Shown one piece after another: positions 12,081 to 52,092 of a stretch of DNA of 64,000 nucleotides (within the stretch, counting starts at the first letter, position 1; the number at the start of each line of letters is the position of its first letter). Below the pieces are notes generated by a model. The model ran no database searches, had not been told where the DNA came from, and worked only from the letters and a program-made list of their open reading frames with translations. The stretch spans positions 62,692,134 to 62,756,133 of the forward strand of contig NC_064435.1 in NCBI RefSeq assembly GCF_023343835.1. Reading direction: 5' to 3'. The stretch is from Lagopus muta (taxonomy: Eukaryota; Chordata; Aves; Galliformes; Phasianidae). A program made the position numbers and the translations under genes.

Positions 12081-15000
12081 CCTAAAATTCTTTGATTATA
12101 CAGTTCCTCACTTAATATTTCCTTCTGTTCTTCTTCCGTTCTTCCAGTGGTAAATCATGGTATTATTTTCAGAGCTCTGGAGCTCCAGAGCTATCCTGTA
12201 GGTATCCACTGTTAGCAATATGTTTTCCTTCTCTCTTTCAAAATGCCCCAATTCATGAACAGATGGGAATTTTCTAGAAGACATCTTTGGCAGTTCTTAG
12301 GAAAGAGATTGCCAGCAGTACAATTTCTCCCAAGACCCTACTGATACTGTCTCATCTCCTTTGAACATGCTTGTGCATGTTCACCAACTTCCCTTCAAAA
12401 CAACACAATACTTACTCCTCCTGCACAGAAACCTTCAAGATGGAGAAGCATCATTTATGAAGCACTTCTTTCCACATCTAGATGTTCCTGTGGTGGCAAG
12501 CATCCAAAATGAGAGCCAAGGCATGGTGGCTCAGCATCTGCTCCTTCTTCTCTTTCTGCTGCCATCACCCGGGGCAAAAATAAAACCTGACTCAGATATT
12601 GAGGGTAATAAAGTGGAAGATTGTGCAAAGCAGAGGTTGTGTGGTGAGCCTCAAACAGGAAAAGACAGAAATATAAAGAGAGAGGTAACTGTACTGCAGG
12701 ATGCCTAGGGCATAGAATTCTTATTTGAAAGAGTGAGATGGGGAAGATACAAGTGATGAAGAACATTTGGAAGTTAAACAAAATGCTCTCTGACAATCTG
12801 TCACTGTCAAAGTCCGGACCTTCTGTAAAAAAATATTCAGAGAAAATAAGGAATACTTTTGTGAGCTAACAGTGGGCAAAATCCTTCACCAGATGTACAT
12901 AGAAGGAGCACTGATCCCCAAGTTGAGGGTACTCAAAATCCTGAGCATAAGGGACTGTAACAATCCCATTGGAACACAAGATACACAGGCAAAATGTTTC
13001 AGTCGCTTAGTTTTAGGGGTAATATTCAACAGCAGGTAGTTATAGAGTTTGCCACACCAAGAGATATTCTGTAGATCTTTAACTTGGTCTAAGTTTTATG
13101 CTCTGTTGTTCTCCAACTCTAGGTGGTAAGCAGACAAAAGGCACAGCTCCTCAGCTGTCAGGGCTGAATTCCTGTGTGTGTGCTCACATACACTGCCATC
13201 ATCAGTGCTACAGAAGTGCACGCAGGGATACCTTGAAGGTTTTGGAGAAATTCAATATGTTTTGGAGACTAAATCTCTCCTAATGCATTTGTAAACTTTT
13301 CTGGATGGAAGAGAAGTAATTTTGTATAACCACAGAGGAAAAACATCAGATTGCTCACTGAAACTGCGTTTCAGGCTGTTGGGAACATAACAGAGGTAGG
13401 GTGTTATGTTAATTGTGTTAATTATGTTAATGATGATTTCCACAGGCAGCCCATTCAGGAAACTTTAGTGGTGCCGGTGCTGTGGTATGCAATGAGATAC
13501 TAGGATGCTGCTGTCATCTTTACACAAAGGTCTGTGATAAAACCTGGTTTGGTGTAGAAAAATTTGTTCTGTCTTGGTCAACAAAAACCACATTGCTTCT
13601 TATCTTTCTTATTATCATGCTTCAAGTGCACCTGGAGCAGAAAGATCTGCCCACAAAGTGAGAGTTTATAAAAACAGGAGGTTGCAGCTCAGGCTGCTGA
13701 CAAGAAGTGTGATTAGCCACATGAGGGGGTCAGCACTCAATAACATGAAGCACCAACTGCTTTAGCTGAGGGTTTTGTTTGTGCTGTGTAAATCCTGTTC
13801 AGAAGTCAGGCGTCTAGGAAAGACAAACCTGCAGGAGTGCTTGTAAGATAGGGAAGAGGAGAGGTTTTGCAGCAGTTGGCCAGTTCTGGTGGAATCAGCC
13901 CAGAGCACGAGCTGTTCAGGTTCTGTGACAATGAGTTGCAACCACAGTGCATCTCATGGTCTCTCTGCACTCAGTCTCTTCCTCAGGTTCAGTTTTCAGA
14001 GGCAGCATTTACTTTCAGGTGATTGACAGCTCCCATTACTATCCATTACAGTAGCTAGCACTTCTGGGGTACTTATAAGTAATGCTTTTCTTTGCAAAGT
14101 AATGCTCATGGGGGAAATTGATTTCTAGACCAGGCTTGCTGTGTGGATACTGATGTTGCAAACATCCCTGCAGTGGTGTCTTCAGCTAGATGGACTAAGA
14201 CTCCCCAGACCTGTTCTGGTGAATACTTGCAATCCAATTCGCATGTGGACCTATGTCATGCTACAGTGTCTGCACATCAGTTATGTTATCTTAAACTACA
14301 TAGGCATCACATCTTACATATTAAATGCAACTATGAACGAAAGGCAGTCCTATGTCTTTCATAGGCTGGAACAGTTTCTATTGACAATTTATAATGATGC
14401 ATGGTTTGCTCAATTCCTTGATCTTCCCCCATGAACTGCTCAAGGAAATCCCTAGTAGTGCACTAGATCCTTCACACCAGGTGGTTAGGAAATATATCTA
14501 AACATCTAGACAGCATCTGTCCATTTTCACACAGTGTGGTGGTCATCTGTAATCACTTCAGTTAATATTGGTGCTCTTGTGTATTTAACGATGCTTTTCC
14601 TTTAGAAAAAAATGCTTTGTGCACACCTGCAGAAAGCTTTCTGCATTTACACAACCTTAAGATTGTGAAGTGTTAGAAAGTTGACATAAAATAGCAAAAT
14701 CCTCTCTTCCCACCTACCTCACCCAAGTAATAAAACAGTGAAGAAAGGTGTAAGCATTTCTTTTATTTGTTTATCATTGTTTGCTTGTTTAACATGAATG
14801 GTATTTTCATAAAATAAAAATAAAAAACAACACCCTTCATTAAATATTTGAAAACAAATTCTTCTTTCATTCTACATATATGTAATGGGCATTTTCAAAC
14901 AAATAGCTAATCCAGAACAATAGTTGCTGAGCGACAGTTCACAATAGATCTCTCAAAATAACAGCTTACAACAGGGGAATGTTTCAAAAAAAAAAACCAC

Positions 15001-16307
15001 AACAAACTAAGAAACATGAGGACTGATGCTTCTAAACTAGTTACACAGATGGAAAAATGTTCCTGAAATAAACTCCTTGATCTTAATACACTGATCTGTA
15101 AAGTATCCACGAACAGCAGTTCCCCACTTAGTTGTAGAAATAGCTGATAACTTCCAAAGAAGTGAGAGTGAATATCCAACATCACATGGTTGAAGATCAA
15201 ACATATGAAGTTTCCACTCATTCATTTATACTGAAAAAAAGTATTTTACCCTCTTGATTTCATTTTTTAATTTTGAGTTGATGTCAAGGATGTGAACTAT
15301 GAAAAAAAACTGAAAAAGCATTGCATTTCAACTTTTAATATTTAAAACTAGTGAAGATGTACAAAGTCAAGATATGAGGCTTGAATGTATTGGCATCAAT
15401 TCACTGTCTACTGTTTGCTAGCTGTGTTGCTGTAACTGCTTGGATGTACACATGAAACACGACTGCTGTGTGGTCACACTTCACACATCCTGAAGGAATT
15501 ATACACAAGATAAGTTGTTTAATCAGATCTGTTCTACTGGGCGCTTAGGGCATTCACATGTGGTCAGCTACAACAGCTACACAAAAGTACTAACTCACAT
15601 TTTCATGGTGCAACCTGCATAAGCTTGGCATCCAGATAACCTCTGGCCTTTCTAGTGACTGTGACTGTATGTCTTTTTTTCCCCATGATTAATCATTTAA
15701 ACTTTATTTAAAAATAAAATAAAAAAGAACAGCCCATAAGAAGCTAAGAAATTAGTACAACAAAATGAGTAACACCACAACGGTGAGCAAAAAGATGGAA
15801 AATAGAGTACTTGGGAAACAAACGTGTTTAAGAATTTTGTTCCATGTTATTTTTGCTGAGAAACTGAATTAGGTTGTATACATTACTTCAGAAGATTTAT
15901 CTTCTGTCATTTGTTCCTGACTAAAATGCAACTGAGAGGCAGTAGTAAGAGAAAACTGCATCTGCTGGAGGTCTCTGTTAAATTTGGATGGGCGTTCACT
16001 GAGCTGGATTGGTTTTGGGCTATGTGACAGCTAATTGCCTAGAGCAAACGTTTGGCAGTTAATAAAGAAATGCTGAAGAACCAACAACTTAACGCTAATT
16101 GAAGGCAAGTAAAGGCAAGTAACAAAGAAGATCGGCATTATAAACAAAAAGGTAAACACTTCCTATTTGGGCTCTTAGGCTGGATTAGAAAGGAGAAAGA
16201 AAAAGAGGTACACTATAACATACCTGGCACTTTTGAAAATGAAGGTGGTTCCTGTTTTCTCCATTGGCTAAAGAACAAAGCTTTAAGGGATTTCAAGCAT
16301 GGAAATG
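12081..16307. other. Intergenic, no gene recognised
   Basis: I found no recognisable exon. LRRC14B, which I recall next to CCDC127 in human, is not seen here. Short open frames (up to about 115 codons, 12361-12708) look like chance. The right part may include extended CCDC127 3' UTR, because further minus-strand AATAAA hexamers occur near 15709 and 14762. Confidence 0.4.
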
Positions 16308-16313
16308 TTTTAT
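16308..16313 (-). terminator. CCDC127: Candidate CCDC127 polyadenylation signal
   Basis: This is a minus-strand AATAAA hexamer about 1.1 kb beyond the CCDC127 stop. Other hexamers lie further left, so it is one of several candidates and RNA data would be needed to choose. Confidence 0.3.
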
Positions 16314-17436
16314 TTTTTAAATCTAGATCTGTGTATTGTGATAATAAAAGTAAAATGCCTTCTTTTTAAATCTTTACAAGGTTTGTACATCTGTAGGCTT
16401 TCACAGCCATGTGGACATGAAGGGTTACCTGTAAGCTCAAAATTTAACAAATGTGGAACAGTGCACTTCAGGTCTGGGAGCACAGAGACAGTCAGGAAGG
16501 GAATGGGTGGCTACCAGTGCCCAGCTGCATTTAGAATCCTAACTGGGAACACTTGTACAAGAAGTACAGCCAGGTGCAATGACTATCATGGTTCCTGAAA
16601 GCTAAAAATGTACCAAGTGCACTGGGATGCAGAGGCAGCAGCAGAGCAATGTCTATAATGGAGACACTCTGCTGAGTTACAACTAAAACTTTGAGGAAAA
16701 GAAAAAACATAAGTATTCTTAATGTGAATAACGTACAGTGAGAATATAACTGCAAGTCTACATACTATTTAATGTTCAAGCATGTCTCCCCAACTCCAAT
16801 GTGACTTTAATCATTTCTTTACATGTTATTCTAATTACCATCTTTTGGATGTTCATGAAGTCCTGTTTGTGTTTTAAGTCTGGAAGACAATGCAAGACTG
16901 GTTAATATGAAACATAATTATACTATTCCTTTCTTATATACATGTACACAAACATACATACATATTTTTATAAATGTATGTACATATGCACACTCATTAT
17001 GTGACAGGCACCTTACTCAATTATGGCTTCTTCCAAAGTCTGCTGAAAAGTGAAAGATAGTGTTGAGACACTGTGCAGAACATCAGGAATAAGGAGCATG
17101 ACATTATCATCTACTTAAGGAAGAAAAATTCCACTTCTTTGTTGATGGACTATGACCTGGGTAAATTACTCTAAATCAAATTCTTTTGCTGCTTCTGAGA
17201 CCTACTGAAGCTTGTACTGCAGACTGCAGTGTAACACAGAGATACACAAACACAGTTTTAGAGCATGCACAGCTCACTGGAGCATCTGTTGTTAAACAAC
17301 ACTGCACATCCCATGCAGATACAAATGCAATGAAGACCAGAAACTGCAATGCAGAAAGAGAACTTATCAGCTTCAGACTACAGCTGTGGTTGTCCCTCAT
17401 CTTCATAGTAGATTGTATAAATCACCATTATTTCCC

Positions 17437-19495
17437 CTAGCGTTTTCCTAACATTACATTTTCTACCCTTTTGAACTTCTGTAATTCAATAGCTAGTTCC
17501 CAGTATCTCAAATACAGCCACATCAGCCTTCCGTTCTGACTTCTGCTTTTGTTCATCAGATTGCCACAATAGTTATCATGTTTGAAAATATCTTTCAAGC
17601 CACTTTCCATATGTAAAGCCATAGCAACCGGATCAGTTGCTGCTTTAACTAGCAGATTTTTCTCTATTTCTAGTCTCTGGCTTTTAGGGACTACAAAACT
17701 GCAGTAGATTTCCTGTCTTTCTTTAAGCCCATCTTCAAATTCTTTTAGTAAAGCGTTGGCTCTCTTCTGCCACTCCTCTTCCTTTGCCAGACAGCTTTGG
17801 TACAAGGTTCCTGCTGCTCCCGAGTGCAAAAGAACTTCTTTTTCTCTCTCTAACTTCTCTTGCTCCTGCTCTAGGATCCTTCTTTCTTCCACTAGTTTGC
17901 GACTCTGGGACACGAGGGCTTCACGGTAACTCAGGGTCCTATTGCGTTCCTTTTCAAGCTCCAGCTCCAAATGTGCAACTGCACGACGATTTTCTGTGAT
18001 TATATCCCGGTATTTGGCTTCCAGGTCTTTCTGTAAAGACGACTGCTTTTTATAATATTCTCTTTTTTCTCTTTCTATTTCTTTCTGACATTCTCTGGTC
18101 CAGATCCAGCCTAAAACACATAAACGAGACTACAATAATCAGCACTGATGGGTATGGATAATTAATTTTGCCCCTAAAGAAACCTCTTTAGGTTTCAATG
18201 GTGAAAACATTCCTTCCTCCCCCCTCCTACTCCACTTGGCAACACTGAGGAGTGGCCAGCAGGGTGACGGAAGTGATTGCTCCTCTCTGCTTTGCCCTTG
18301 TGAGGGCCCACCTGTAATACTGCTTCCAAATCTGGGGCTCCCAGCTCAGGAAAGATGTGAAGCTACTGGAGCAGGTCCAGAAGAGGCCACATAAATGATC
18401 AGGGGGCTGGAGCACCTCTACTATGAAGACAGGCTGAGGGAGCTGGGCTTGTTCAGCTTGATGACGGCTCAAGAGAAATGTGACAGTAGTCTTCCAATAT
18501 GTAAATGGAGTTTACAAGCATAAGGGCAATCAAGTTTTTGCATGGGTAGATACTGATAGGACAGGAGGGAATGGGTTTAAAACTAAAAGAGGGGAGATTC
18601 AGATTAGATGTCAAGGGGGTATTTTTTACAGAGAGGGTGGTGAAGTAAGGAACAGGCTGCCCCAGGTAGCTGTGGATGTCCCATCCCTGCAGGAGTTCAA
18701 GGCCAGGTTGGATGGGACCCTGGGCAACCTGATCTAGTGCACAATTCAGTGGTTGTCAACTGTGCCTGCGTCAGGGGGGTTAGAACTAACTGATCTCTGA
18801 GGTCCCTCACTATTTATTTATTTATTATATGGTTCCATGATGTTCACTTCTGTTCACACATCCCACAAAATGTATTTCTGCAGGTCCACATTTCACAGGA
18901 GGTCTCTTTCAAGGATCATGTTTTGTTTGAACATACCCATTAGACTTTTTTTTTTTTTTTTTTCCAAGTACATATACTTACTTATGAAGGAAAAAGGAAT
19001 TATTGGTAAACAGGATGGAAGTTTTTCATGCATAAACTGCACTGAGAAATTTTCAGATCCAGTAAGCAGATATACATCACGACCTCTCTGGGGTTGTTAC
19101 GCTGGGGCTCTCTAACATACTAGTTATGAGAGATCTTTCTGAAGTTTATTAAAAGTGATTGAACTCCATATGTCAAAAACGGCCAATGCCCCATTATAAG
19201 CGCTGTTGCAGTGACATTCCCAAACACGGGCAGGTTCCGGGGACAGCGAACAGAGCAGAAGTCCCCAGCTGGGGCACTGCTTTGTTGCTGAGATTTGCTC
19301 CCGTTCAGAGCTTTCACTGTGGTCAGACGCCCAAACGCAACAACGCCCCAGCAGGGCAGATTTGTGCTACTTACGGAAGGCAGCCAAACCCAGCATGGGG
19401 ACCAGCAAGGCATAATTCCACCTGCTGCCTTCATCCCTGGGCTCTCTGTGATGCGGCAGGATGTTCCAGTTGGGAGGATCATTTAAGTTATTCAT
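17437..19495 (-). CDS. CCDC127: CCDC127, coiled-coil domain protein
   Basis: There are two coding exons on the minus strand: 19375-19495 (start MNNLNDPPNWNI, 40 codons plus one base, donor GTAAGT) and 17437-18110 (acceptor TTTTAG, 224 codons). The joined reading gives about 264 aa against 260 in human as I recall. A short polar N-terminus is followed by a hydrophobic segment at about residues 28-44 (YALLVPMLGLAAFRWIW), probably a membrane anchor. A charged coiled coil follows at roughly 45-140 (LELEKERNRTLSYREAL). The conserved C-terminal part contains ERQEIYCSF, RLEIEKNLLVKA, HDNYCGN and NGRLMWLYLRYWEL. The function is poorly known. The gene is divergent from SDHA, with 587 bp between the two ATGs, as in human. 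The single intron contains a CR1 copy. A 5' UTR intron is possible because a CCAG lies just upstream of the start codon. Confidence 0.93.
18230..18842 (+). mobile_element. CR1 LINE fragment in CCDC127 intron
   Basis: This long CR1 copy is oriented antisense to CCDC127. Diagnostic pieces are GGGCCCACCTGTAATACTGC, CAGGCTGAGGGAGCTGGGC, AACAGGCTGCCCCAGG and GTTCAAGGCCAGGTTGG, with an end at ATGGTTCCATGATG. It holds reverse-transcriptase 3' and UTR sequence, is 5'-truncated and carries indels. A TTTA repeat near 18812 interrupts the tail. Confidence 0.92.
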
Positions 19496-20082
19496 GAAGA
19501 CGCCCTGGGCGAACAGGAGAGAAACACCACGTTAGCGCTACGCCCAGGGACACCGCCAGCTCCCACGGCCACCGCCAGCGGTGATTCGCGGCCAGCTATT
19601 TCCGCCCCACACCCTGAGTCACGCCAGACCGCTTCCAGAGGAACGAAACCCTCACGCACGCCGTCCCACACACGGGGAACGGCGCTGCCGGCCCCTCAGG
19701 CCTCACCGGCCACCTCTGTCCCCGCCTGGCCCTGCCCCGGCCGGCTGCGGGAACAGCGCACGCCGCCAGCACCCCTGAGGCCTCCGCGCTCCCGGCGGGC
19801 ACGACCAGGCAGACGACCGCGGAGCCGGAGCCTCACAGGGTCACCACGTACCGGCCTGGGGCCGCCGCCGGTGTCACTTACTGCCCGTCCCGCCCCTGCC
19901 GGGCCGGCCCATTAGTGTAGAGAAACAGGGGGTGTTGATGTGAGGGGACGGTCTGAAGGTAAGGCCGCCCAGGCACACCCCGGTCCGCCGGTTGGTCTGT
20001 CCCGCCGGGGCCTCCCGAGCAACGGCGCCGGTAGCGGCGGCCTTGCGCATGCGCGCTGCGGACTCCTCCGGCGCTGTGCGAA

Positions 20083-34421
<14,339 letters not shown>

Positions 34422-34653
34422 TAACTTAGATTCAACTTGCAGTCCTCTCCCAGAGAGGGCTGATGTACATATGCATAGCAGAAGCAAATCAAAATACTGC
34501 TCTTAATTATCAGTGAATGGAAAAATGTTGCTTCAAGGTTTTGTTAACTTCTGTTCTTTGGCTTACTCCGTAACTATGAAAGTGGAATGCAGAACAGCTT
34601 GTGTTGTTTCACTCATCTTCCACAACTCAAAGGGAAAACACAAAATGTGTCTA

Positions 34654-34737
34654 AATAAAGTCATCAGAAGTTTTGTCCCAGTATTTGTATTTATTTTGAA
34701 TATGCTGGTATGTATGTAATTATACATGCAAAATAAA
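34654..34737 (+). terminator. SDHA: SDHA polyadenylation signals
   Basis: Two AATAAA hexamers lie downstream of the stop codon, at 34654-34659 and 34732-34737. This gives 3' UTRs of roughly 250 to 340 bases, so SDHA ends well before the FH promoter. Confidence 0.7.
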
Positions 34738-34999
34738 GGCAGTTATTTGTGAATTTTAAAAACAAGAAATGTATTTTGAGTTTAGGCAACTGTCTAAAAT
34801 TGCTGACTTCAGCTAATGGGAAAATAATATGGTGCTGAAGTAATTAATGTTAGAAATAAACCAAAAGTTATAAACTTGTAGAAATTGTCATATTTCTGTT
34901 TTGCAAAAGGAAGCAAGATACCCAGCTGGAAGTGTAAGTAGAAATTAATACTAGTACTCACTATTTTAAGTTGGCTTTCTCAGAAAGACTGGGCCAGGC

Positions 35000-35113
35000 C
35001 CTGGAAGGATGTGCAGAGATGGAACTGAGAGGGATATGGTTGAAGGGAATAGGTTGGTTGTTGAATTAGGTGATCGTGGAGGTCTTTTTCAACCTTTGTG
35101 ATTCCATGATCTC
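35000..35113 (+). mobile_element. CR1 LINE 3'-end fragment between SDHA and FH
   Basis: The piece GGATATGGTTGAAGGGAATA, then GGTGATCGTGGAGGTC, then TTTTTCAACCTTTGTGATTC is a CR1 3' end with the tail ATTCCATGA. It fills part of the roughly 1-kb spacer and stops about 100 bp before the CpG-rich FH promoter. Confidence 0.8.
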
Positions 35114-35452
35114 TCGAACTTCTAAAGCCTGTGGCTCAGTCCTCTCTTTTCTCTCAGAGGAACCACTGCCTCCACCAAAGCGAGGAGCACTGCTGTACTT
35201 GCTTGAGCAGGAAGAAGAAAGGAATTATATCCGGACCTGGCCGCTGCGTAGCCGGCGGCTAGGCACCCGGTGCTGCCTTTAAATTGGAAGGAAGCATCGT
35301 TTTCCGACCGGAGCTCCTCAGCCATTCGGCTCCCGCAGCAGCCGATTGGTCGGCAGCAGCCCGCGTGCCGATGGCTGCCCTCCATCCTGACGCCCATCCG
35401 GGGCGGTCCACTCCCTCCTCCGCCCCCGGCGGTCTCACCCTCCGTCGTCACC

Positions 35453-49180
<13,728 letters not shown>

Positions 49181-49241
49181 TGTCTTAAAACGAAACACCT
49201 GCAGAACAAACAAAAGACAAAGTGTTCTTAACTTAAAATAG

Positions 49242-49247
49242 AATAAA
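49242..49247 (+). terminator. FH: FH polyadenylation signal
   Basis: This is a canonical AATAAA 61 bases after the FH stop codon, giving a very short 3' UTR. No other canonical hexamer was noted before the CR1 copy at 49462. Confidence 0.7.
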
Positions 49248-49461
49248 ACAAAACAAGTGTAATATACTTCTGCTTCACTTGTGTTTTCATAGTATTATTT
49301 GGCATATATATGGCATAAGCGGTATCTGATGTGTTAAAATCAACTGATCTTATGAGGAAGATTCTGCTGCTTTTTTTTTTTTTTAAATATTAGAAAATAA
49401 CATTTCAATAATGTTGGAACTTAAATGGTGTTTTTCTAGGAGGGCACAGCAATTTGAAGAA

Positions 49462-49605
49462 ATTAGAAACACTGAATGGTTTGGGTTGGAAGGGACCTTT
49501 AAGACATCTAGTTCCAACCTCCCTGCTATAGGCAGGGACACCTCCCTCTGGACAAGGTTGCTCACAGCCCCATCCAGCCTGGCCTTCAGTGCTTCCAGGG
49601 AGGGG
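49462..49605 (-). mobile_element. CR1 LINE 3'-end fragment between FH and CHMP5
   Basis: The plus strand reads GAATGGTTTGGGTTGGAAGG, then CTAGTTCCAACCTCCCTGC, then CCATCCAGCCTGGCCTTCAG. It is a reverse-complement CR1 3' end, relatively well preserved. Confidence 0.92.
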
Positions 49606-50179
49606 AAAAAAGGGAAAAGCTGATGCAAGGCTGACATGATATATTTACAGTTACACAGTATGTGGTGTGGGAGGGAACATGCATGGATGTAGATGTGTCT
49701 TTGAATTTGAATACTTAAAACTATTGGAGCCTGCCTGCTGGGTATTTCTGTTAACTGGAATCCTGGTGTGTTAAAAAGTAAGCCTTAGAACATATGAATA
49801 ATCTCATAAGTATTCCAGTTCTCCCAAAAAGCTCACAATTCCTTCCTTTTCAAATTCAGTGCTGAGAAACATCTTTTAAAGTTGCTTTTGAAATATTTTA
49901 TTTGGTTGATTGACCAATAGTTATTTGATTTTGATGAAACCACTGATGAAATACAGCACATGCTAAATTATATGTGCATCCACTTCTTACGAAGAAAGCA
50001 CTTATTTTTCATTACAGTCTTAAATCTATCCTGCATCCTTCCAGATGTTTTGTGTTGAAGAACAATATCCAGCCCTTCACGCCAAGCCCTGAATAAGATT
50101 CAGAACAAGTGCAGGTGGGACATCACCTACAGCTTCAATCCAGCCAACAGCACCAATCCTGCCAGAGAGACGGCTCAAG
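49606..50179. other. FH-CHMP5 intergenic spacer
   Basis: No gene or repeat is recognised. The GC content climbs from about 50080 toward the CHMP5 promoter. Confidence 0.5.
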
Positions 50180-50620
50180 TGGCGCTGTACCGCGGTGCCC
50201 CTTTAAATGGGCTCTGCTTAGCACCGCCCACCCTCCGCATAGCCAATGGGGGTTCGCCGTCCTCCCCATGTGACCGGAAGTGGTAGCGCTCCTCTGTGCA
50301 AGTACTTCCGCCTTTAGTAGAGCGCAGGCGCGAAGTGGGCGCTGTGCTTCCGGGCCGGCGCGATCGTTGTTGCTGCCGTCGCCGAGCCGCAGGCCGACCG
50401 CCGCCATGAACCGCTTCTTCGGCAAGGCGAAGCCCAAGGCGCCCCCGCCCAGCCTCACCGACTGCATCGGGACGGTAGGTCCGCGGTCCCGGGCGGGGCG
50501 GTTTGCGGAGGGGGGGAATGGGGTCACGGGGACTGAGGTCGGTGGGAAGCGCTAGGGAACGGGGCCGGGCGCTTGGCGGTGTCAGCTGGGATGTGCCGAG
50601 CCGGGGCTGCCCCTGCACCG
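50180..50620 (+). promoter_or_regulatory. CHMP5: CHMP5 CpG-rich promoter
   Basis: The region upstream of the CHMP5 ATG carries a CCAAT box (50243-50247), an ETS-type site (ACCGGAAGTG, 50273-50282), a further CTTCCG element near 50305 and an NRF-1-like GCGCAGGCGC (50322-50331). No TATA box is seen. This is the usual make-up of a housekeeping CpG promoter. Site use is inferred. Confidence 0.65.
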
Positions 50621-52060
50621 CGGTCAGCTTCCGCTGTTAGCAGAGCGTGCTGAGGTGCGTGTGCGGAATGCCGCCAGAACCCACCTGACGCATCGTCATT
50701 AACGACTGCGTTTGTCGTCTTGGCGATATGGGCTGAAGGCTGGGAAGTCTGTCTCTTGTAGCAGCCGACTTTGTATTGATATGCGATTTTTCAGGGCTGA
50801 TTTTGCCACTTCCAAGTTAACGCACGTTTTGTAACGCTGACAGAACTCATCTAATAAAAGCAGCCCGATTTAGGTATGCCAGCAGGCTGTATTCCTTTCG
50901 GAGCTAGGTCAGTCCAAGAGGATTTTTAGATTGCATACGATCATAACTGAAGCAGCTTCCTTGATAAACAGTGGCAGGAACTTGGGGTTTTTCTCTCAGA
51001 ACGATGGTCAGCACCGCGACTCACTAGGAGCTGCAAGCTGTCGTGACCTTTTTTTTAGTTGCCTGTATTTATTATGTTTTCTGTAAATGTAGTTGTATGA
51101 GACACCATCTTAATTGAAGAGCAGAGTTTCAGGTTAATCTGTAGTGACTTGGCCACCAACCACAGAATTGTAAAATTGTTTGAGTTAGAGGGGTGTGTTT
51201 TTTAAGATGTGAAATCGAGAGCCTGGGTTGGTCAGCTGCTTGGTGCCTTCTCCAAGCACGGAGTGTTTGCTATGAGGAAGTCTGTAAGCCAAGCCATTCC
51301 TGATGATATTCCTGAGCTCCATCTTTGCTTTTGCCTGTTTTGACAACATCAGTTTCTGTGGTTGGAAGTAAAATTTAGGGCTGGAGGTGTTTAAGGCCAG
51401 GTTGGATGGAGCTCTGAGCAGCCTGAGCTGGTGGGCCCTGCCCACAACTGGGGATTGGAACTAGATGACCTTTAAGGCCCCTTCCAGCCCAAGCTGTTCT
51501 GTGACTGTTTGGCTGTTTCACGTATTAGTAAGCATGGGCAGAAACGTACTTCCTGTTTCAAGTTTGTGAATGAGCTTGTCTTCTTCATTTATATGAAGTG
51601 AACCATCTATTTGGTAAAATGCTTGCTCTGTTTTTGTAATATTTTTTCATAATATTTAAGATTCTAGAAAGTACTAGGGAGATCAAATGCAAAAAACTAA
51701 AAATAAGAAAAGAATTACTATTGAAAGGTATGGTATGAGATATTTGGGGGAAAAAAACATTTTCTTTAGCATGGTTCAATTAAACAGTTTGGAGATTTGG
51801 TGTTGTTTCTGTATTATTGTTGACCTTTGATATGTTTCACTGCATCTTTTGAAAGAGTGGGATTGCCTTGTAAAATCTCTTATCCCATCACTTAATGGTA
51901 TCCTTTAAAAAAAAAAAAAAAAGAAAAAAAGGAAAATAGACAACTGTTAAGCAGTGTCTGTAGCTACCTTTGGATTGTTCTTTCCTTTATATACAAAAGT
52001 AGCATGACTGACAAAAGTAGTATGACTGACCCCAAGAAAGACAGCATTCAGTACACCTTT

Positions 52061-52092
<32 letters not shown>

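Noticed and set aside
18480-18737. Open frame of 85 codons in CCDC127 intron
   Set aside because: It is entirely inside a CR1 LINE copy (the C-terminal end and UTR region), not a host gene.
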